Assembly (NCBI GenBank): GCA_016719465.1 | Contig: JADJYY010000032.1 | Span: 1 to 19,624 of the forward strand | From: Hydrogenophilales bacterium | GTDB lineage: Bacteria > Pseudomonadota > Gammaproteobacteria > Burkholderiales > Thiobacillaceae | DNA: 19,624 bases | Direction: 5' to 3' | In this document: piece after piece, positions 16,034 to 19,624 of the stretch | Layout: each line of letters starts with the position of its first letter | How positions within the stretch are numbered: the stretch's first letter is position 1 | The notes under the pieces: model-generated | Seen by the model: only the letters and a program-made list of their open reading frames with translations | The model's database searches: none | What the model was told of the DNA's origin: nothing | Translations under genes and position numbers: made by a program

Positions 16034-16081
16034 GGCGCCGGCGACGGCGCCTGGTTTCCGTTGCCGGCCCCGCGCCGGCAA
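16034..16081. terminator. Two hairpins in the convergent gap between the oxidase and flagellar loci
   Basis: GGCGCCG (16034-16040) and CGGCGCC (16045-16051) form a 7-base-pair stem with a GCGA tetraloop. TTGCCGGC (16061-16068) and GCCGGCAA (16074-16081) form an 8-base-pair stem. Both are symmetrical and could end transcription from either side, though T-runs are poor. They occupy most of the 98 bases between the DUF3149-like gene and the fliI stop. Confidence 0.5.
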
Positions 16082-16120
16082 TTCGCTTTCCGGGGGTCCG
16101 GATTCAGGCCGCCAGGCTTC

Positions 16121-17527
16121 TCATGCGGACAGCAGGGTCGTGAGCTGTTGCCGGCTGGCCGGGTAGTTCTCCTTGTCCAGGAAGTCCTGCACCAGGAATT
16201 TCTCCATTTGCGGATACAGGCCGATGGCCTCGTCGAGCTGGGGGTCGTTGCCGCGCGCGTAGGCGCCGATGGTGATCAGGTCGCGGCTGCGCTGGTAGCG
16301 GGCATACAGGGCCCGGAAGCGGCGCACCTGCTCCAGGTTTTCCTTGGGCAGCAGTTCGGTGATGGCGCGCGAGACCGAGGCCTCGATGTCGATGGCCGGA
16401 TAGTGGCCCTGGTCCGCCAGTTGCCGCGACAACACGATGTGCCCGTCCAGGATGGCGCGGGCGGCGTCCGCCACCGGATCCTGCTGGTCGTCCCCTTCCA
16501 TGAGCACGGTATAGAAGGCGGTGATGGAGCCGCCTTCCTTGCGGCCATTGCCCGCCCGCTCGACGAGTTGCGGCAGCTTGGCGAACACCGATGGCGGGTA
16601 GCCCTTGGTGGCCGGCGGCTCGCCCACGGCCAAGGCGATTTCCCGCTGGGCCTGGGCGAAGCGCGTGAGGGAGTCCATGATCAACAGCACATGCAATCCC
16701 TGGTCGCGGAAATGCTCGGCGATGGAGGTGGCATAGGCGGCGCCGTGCAAGCGCAACAAGGGCGGCGAGTCGGCCGGGGCGGCGACCACGGCGGCGCGTT
16801 TCAGCCCTTCCTCGCCGAGGATGTTCTCGATGAAATCCTTGACCTCGCGGCCGCGCTCGCCGATAAGGCCGACCACCACCACATCGGCCGCGGTATAACG
16901 GGCCATCATGCCCAGCAACATGGATTTGCCCACGCCGCTGCCGGCGAACAGGCCCATGCGCTGGCCACGCCCCACGGTAAGCAAGGCATTGATGGCGCGG
17001 ACCCCCACGTCAAGCACGTCCTTGATGGGTTCCCGTTCCATGGGATTGAATGGCCGGGAATGGAGCGGCGCCCGACGCGAGGTTTCCAGCGCTCCCAAAC
17101 GATCAAGCGGGCGACCGGCGCCATCGATCACGCGACCAAGCAACTCGGGTCCGACGGCAACCTGCCGAATGCGATCCTCGATCCGGCGTCGGCGGTAATA
17201 GGGCCTGTTGATACGGGGCGGTTCGAAACCACACACCGCCGCCATTTCCACCGTGGCCCCGGGGCCGAGGCCATAGACGTCGGTGGAAGGCATGAGAAAC
17301 AGGCGCTCGCCGGAAAACCCGACCACTTCGGCGTCCACCTGCTGCCCGCCGGACATGGCCACGCGGCAGGAAACGCCGGTGGCCAGCTTGAGCCCGGAGG
17401 CCTCCATGATCAATCCGGCGACCCGGGTGAGGCGGCCGGTGGTGCGCCAGGGCGTGATCAGGCAGACGGCTTCCTGGCAGTCGCGGAGATAGGCGAGCAG
17501 CGGTTCGGTTGGCGTCAGCTCAACCAT
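16121..17527 (-). CDS. fliI: Flagellar export ATPase FliI
   Basis: FliI is the F1-beta-like ATPase that helps unload substrates at the flagellar type III export gate. The 468-residue product shows LLGRVIDGAGRPLD (129-142), Walker A AGSGVGKS (195-202), GERGREV (223-229), Walker B LLIMDS (281-286) and the GYPPSVFAKLPQLVERAG segment. Length and C-terminus are normal. Its start overlaps the fliH end by 13 bases, so translation is probably coupled. It is the last flagellar gene here: fliJ, its usual neighbour, does not follow. Confidence 0.96.
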   Translation of the reverse strand: MVELTPTEPLLAYLRDCQEAVCLITPWRTTGRLTRVAGLIMEASGLKLATGVSCRVAMSGGQQVDAEVVGFSGERLFLMPSTDVYGLGPGATVEMAAVCGFEPPRINRPYYRRRRIEDRIRQVAVGPELLGRVIDGAGRPLDRLGALETSRRAPLHSRPFNPMEREPIKDVLDVGVRAINALLTVGRGQRMGLFAGSGVGKSMLLGMMARYTAADVVVVGLIGERGREVKDFIENILGEEGLKRAAVVAAPADSPPLLRLHGAAYATSIAEHFRDQGLHVLLIMDSLTRFAQAQREIALAVGEPPATKGYPPSVFAKLPQLVERAGNGRKEGGSITAFYTVLMEGDDQQDPVADAARAILDGHIVLSRQLADQGHYPAIDIEASVSRAITELLPKENLEQVRRFRALYARYQRSRDLITIGAYARGNDPQLDEAIGLYPQMEKFLVQDFLDKENYPASRQQLTTLLSA

Positions 17528-18198
17528 GAGTCGTCGTCAACGCCCAGGCATTCGGTGATCTCCCGCCAGCGTGTCCGCAGGCTGCCATCCATTTCGCTGT
17601 GGGTGCTTTCCAGGCGAAAGCCGCCGGGTTCAAGCTGGGGATCGGAGACGACCTTCCAGGACAGGTGGCCGTGTTCCTGGGCCAGCCATTCCCGCACCAG
17701 CTCCACATGGTCCGGGTGGGCGACGATCTTGTGGTGGCCGTTGAGAACAGGCAGGGAAAGCAGGGCTTCGCGTATGGCCCCCAGGACCAGATCGGGCTTG
17801 ATCTGGATGGCCTTGCGTACCACCTGCTGGGCCACGGTCAGCGCCAGGGCCAGGACTTCCCGCGCCACCTCCTCGTCCTGGCGCAGGCGGCCCGCCTCCA
17901 GGGTTTCCACCAGGGCGCGCAGCAGGCGGACCTGGTCTTCCCCATCCCTCAGTCCCGCCTCGAAGCCGGCCTTGCGGCCTTCCTCCTGGCCCAGGTCGTA
18001 GCCTTCGCGCCAGGCGGCCTGGTGCAGTTCCTCCACTTCCTGGGCGGTGGGCAGGACGACCTTCGACCCGTCGTCCGCAAGGTCGGGGTCGGCGGGGGCG
18101 GGGTGGCGGCGGCCGTCGGCAGAGGCGGTGTCCTCGAAGGCCGCGAGTTCCCAGCGCTGGTATGCCGTCAATTGTTCCTTGGGGATGACCCTGGACAT
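17515..18198 (-). CDS. fliH: Flagellar export ATPase regulator FliH
   Basis: FliH binds FliI and links it to the export apparatus. The 227-residue product has a variable N-terminus, a segment with glycine-spaced helices (EGYDLGQEEGRKAGFEAGL, about 70-88) typical of FliH, then a long helical region and a C-terminal domain with a DPQLEPGGFRLES motif. Its start is 42 bases after the fliG stop; the ribosome site is weak (GGGG). The motifs and position between fliG and fliI make the call secure. Confidence 0.94.
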   Translation of the reverse strand: MSRVIPKEQLTAYQRWELAAFEDTASADGRRHPAPADPDLADDGSKVVLPTAQEVEELHQAAWREGYDLGQEEGRKAGFEAGLRDGEDQVRLLRALVETLEAGRLRQDEEVAREVLALALTVAQQVVRKAIQIKPDLVLGAIREALLSLPVLNGHHKIVAHPDHVELVREWLAQEHGHLSWKVVSDPQLEPGGFRLESTHSEMDGSLRTRWREITECLGVDDDSWLS

Positions 18199-18240
18199 GG
18201 CTCAGCCCCGCGCCGCGGACATTGGAATCCGCCCCATGGC

Positions 18241-19239
18241 TTATTCCACCAGGCCTTCCTCGCCACCCTTGCCGCCGAGGACGATCTGCCCCTCGTCGAC
18301 CAGTTTGCGCACGATCTTGAGGATTTCCTTCTGCTCGGCCTCCACCTCCGACAGCCGCACCGGGCCCTTGGCGTCCAGATCTTCCTTGAGCGCCTCGGCG
18401 GCCCGGCTGGACATGTTCTTGAAGATGAGGTCCTTGAGTTCCTGGGAGGTTCCCTTGAGGGCGATGATCAGGGTCTCGGACTGGACCTCCCGCAGCAGCA
18501 ATTGCACGGAACGGTCATCCAGATCCAGGATGTTGTCGAAGGTGAACATCTGGTCCTGGATCTTCTGGGCCAGCTCGGCGTCGTGTTCGCGGATGTTCGC
18601 CAGCACCGAGGCCTCGATGGCCCCGCCCATGTAGTTGAGGATGTCCGCCGCCGCCTTGACGCCGCCCAGGGAGCTTTTCTTGGTGACTTCGCCGCCGGAC
18701 AGCAACTGGGTGAGTACCTCATTGAGTTCCCGCATGGCCATGGGCTGCACCCCTTCCAGGGTGGCGATGCGCACCATGACATCGTTGCGCAGGCGTTCCG
18801 GCAGCATGTTCAGGATTTCGCTGGCATGGTCCCGTTCCAGATGCACCATGATGGTGGCGATGATCTGGGGGTGCTCGTTGCGGATCATTTCCGCCACGCT
18901 GGCGGAGTCCAGCCATTTCAGGCTCTCGATGCCCGCGCTTTCATTGCCTTGCAGGATGCGGTCGATGAGATGGGCGGCCTTGTCGTCCCCCAGCGCCTTC
19001 TTGAGCACGGAGCGGATGTACTCGTCGGAGTCCCCCAGGCTGACCCGGCCCTCGGTTTCATCGATGAACGACCTCAGGACGGTATCGATCTGCTCGCGGC
19101 TGACGTTGCCGATGTTGGTCATGGCCACGCCCAGCTTCTGGACTTCCTTGGGGCCCAGGTACTTGAACACCTCGGCGGCTTCCTCGTGGCCCAGCGCGAG
19201 CATCAGGATGGCGCACTCGTTGACGCTGGTGTCGCTCAT
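18241..19239 (-). CDS. fliG: Flagellar motor switch protein FliG
   Basis: FliG sits on the MS ring and converts stator force to rotation. The 332-residue product has the N-terminal FliF-binding domain, the middle-domain EHPQ motif (122-125), the Gly-Gly linker (192-193), the MFTF hinge (231-234) and the charged C-terminal helix. Torque residues known in E. coli as K264, R281, D288, D289 and R297 line up with K262, R279, E286, D287 and R295, so one Asp is Glu. I chose the ATG at 19239, which overlaps the fliF stop as ATGA; an ATG five codons upstream is less likely. Confidence 0.96.
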   Translation of the reverse strand: MSDTSVNECAILMLALGHEEAAEVFKYLGPKEVQKLGVAMTNIGNVSREQIDTVLRSFIDETEGRVSLGDSDEYIRSVLKKALGDDKAAHLIDRILQGNESAGIESLKWLDSASVAEMIRNEHPQIIATIMVHLERDHASEILNMLPERLRNDVMVRIATLEGVQPMAMRELNEVLTQLLSGGEVTKKSSLGGVKAAADILNYMGGAIEASVLANIREHDAELAQKIQDQMFTFDNILDLDDRSVQLLLREVQSETLIIALKGTSQELKDLIFKNMSSRAAEALKEDLDAKGPVRLSEVEAEQKEILKIVRKLVDEGQIVLGGKGGEEGLVE

Positions 19240-19624
19240 TCCTTGCCCATCCATTCCTTGACGATGTCGGCCGTCACCTTGGGATTGGATTTGGTGAATT
19301 CCTTGACCTTGCCCAGGGTGTCCGTGTAGGCCTCCGCCGGGACGGCGCGGTTGGCGGCGCCGGCCTCGCCCGGGTACATGGCGCCGGTCGCGCCGGCGTG
19401 GGGGGCGGTTTCCGGTGGTTTGACCAAGTCACGCAGAAGGGGGCGCAGAACCCCGAATACGAGATAGAAAGCCAGGCCGAAAATGATCAGGTTCTTGAGC
19501 AGGGATTTCGCCATGGACACGTTGTCCGGATCCTTCCAGACCGGGATGTCGAGCTCCGCCTTGCTTTCCGTGAAGGCGGCGTTCACCACGTTTACCGTGT
19601 CGCCCCTGTCCTGGCTGAAGCCCA
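19236..19624 (-). CDS. fliF: Flagellar MS-ring protein FliF, C-terminal part (5' end outside window)
   Basis: Only the last 130 or so residues are inside the window. They contain the RGDTVNVVNAAF segment conserved in FliF, the second transmembrane helix (NLIIFGLAFYLVFGVL), a flexible Ala/Gly/Pro stretch and the acidic/basic C-terminal FliG-binding tail ending VKEWMGKE. The frame is open to the window edge, so the gene continues past 19624. The stop overlaps the fliG start. Confidence 0.94.
   Translation of the reverse strand, partial: GFSQDRGDTVNVVNAAFTESKAELDIPVWKDPDNVSMAKSLLKNLIIFGLAFYLVFGVLRPLLRDLVKPPETAPHAGATGAMYPGEAGAANRAVPAEAYTDTLGKVKEFTKSNPKVTADIVKEWMGKE

Noticed and set aside
16103..16123. 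Possible fliJ start overlapping the fliI stop
   Set aside because: An ATGA overlap exists, but the frame closes after six codons (MRSLAA) and nothing FliJ-like follows.
18205..18223. Small frame MSAARG upstream of fliH
   Set aside because: Six codons with no ribosome site or conservation evidence; it is chance sequence in the fliG-fliH gap.
16025..19329. Two long plus-strand open frames opposite fliI, fliH and fliG
   Set aside because: Both are antisense to well-supported flagellar genes and show no recognisable domain or start signal.

Overview
The window reads as a chromosomal segment of a GC-rich Gram-negative bacterium. It is most likely a betaproteobacterium of the Rhodocyclales/Nitrosomonadales kind. 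That placement is an inference from the gene set (pdxA-rsmA pair, ccoI-S-N-O-Q-P-G-H order, a DUF3149-like micro-protein beside the oxidase genes, a fli operon) and from the look of the proteins; no search was run. No plasmid, phage, insertion sequence or CRISPR signal was seen.

Layout: (1) 1-1456 holds the remains of a molybdate ABC transporter. A permease (modB) and an ATPase (modC) are both broken by several frameshifts, an internal deletion and a lost 3' end. (2) 1538-3291, minus strand: a translationally coupled pair, a DOMON-like protein followed by a DUF1343/NamZ-type exo-N-acetylmuramidase. (3) 3382-3629, minus strand: tRNA-Arg(ACG) and tRNA-Ser(GCT) with encoded CCA ends, closed by a strong hairpin terminator. 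(4) 3705-4934, minus strand: lysC aspartokinase, with a good candidate internal start for a separate regulatory subunit. (5) 5082-5777, plus strand: a Bax-inhibitor-1/YccA membrane protein with its own terminator. (6) 5843-10070, plus strand: pdxA, rsmA and the copper ATPase gene ccoI, packed tightly. (7) 10197-16022, plus strand: the cbb3 cytochrome oxidase locus ccoS, ccoNOQP, ccoG, ccoH and a 42-residue DUF3149-like protein. A perfect FNR/Anr box sits just upstream of ccoN. (8) 16121-19624, minus strand: the end of a flagellar operon, fliF (partial), fliG, fliH and fliI, converging on the oxidase locus. fliJ does not follow fliI.

How the parts work together: ccoNOQP encodes the high-affinity terminal oxidase used at low oxygen. 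CcoI supplies copper, and CcoG, CcoH and CcoS help mature and assemble the enzyme. The FNR-type box predicts induction when oxygen falls. FliF-G-H-I make the MS ring, rotor switch and export-ATPase parts of the flagellum. The rest is housekeeping: lysine/threonine precursor supply, vitamin B6 synthesis, 16S rRNA dimethylation and cell-wall sugar release.

No convincing undescribed system was found. The items most worth a second look are the decayed mod locus, the aspartokinase internal start, the pdxA start 8 bases behind a terminator, the hairpin-rich ccoP-ccoG gap, and the missing fliJ.
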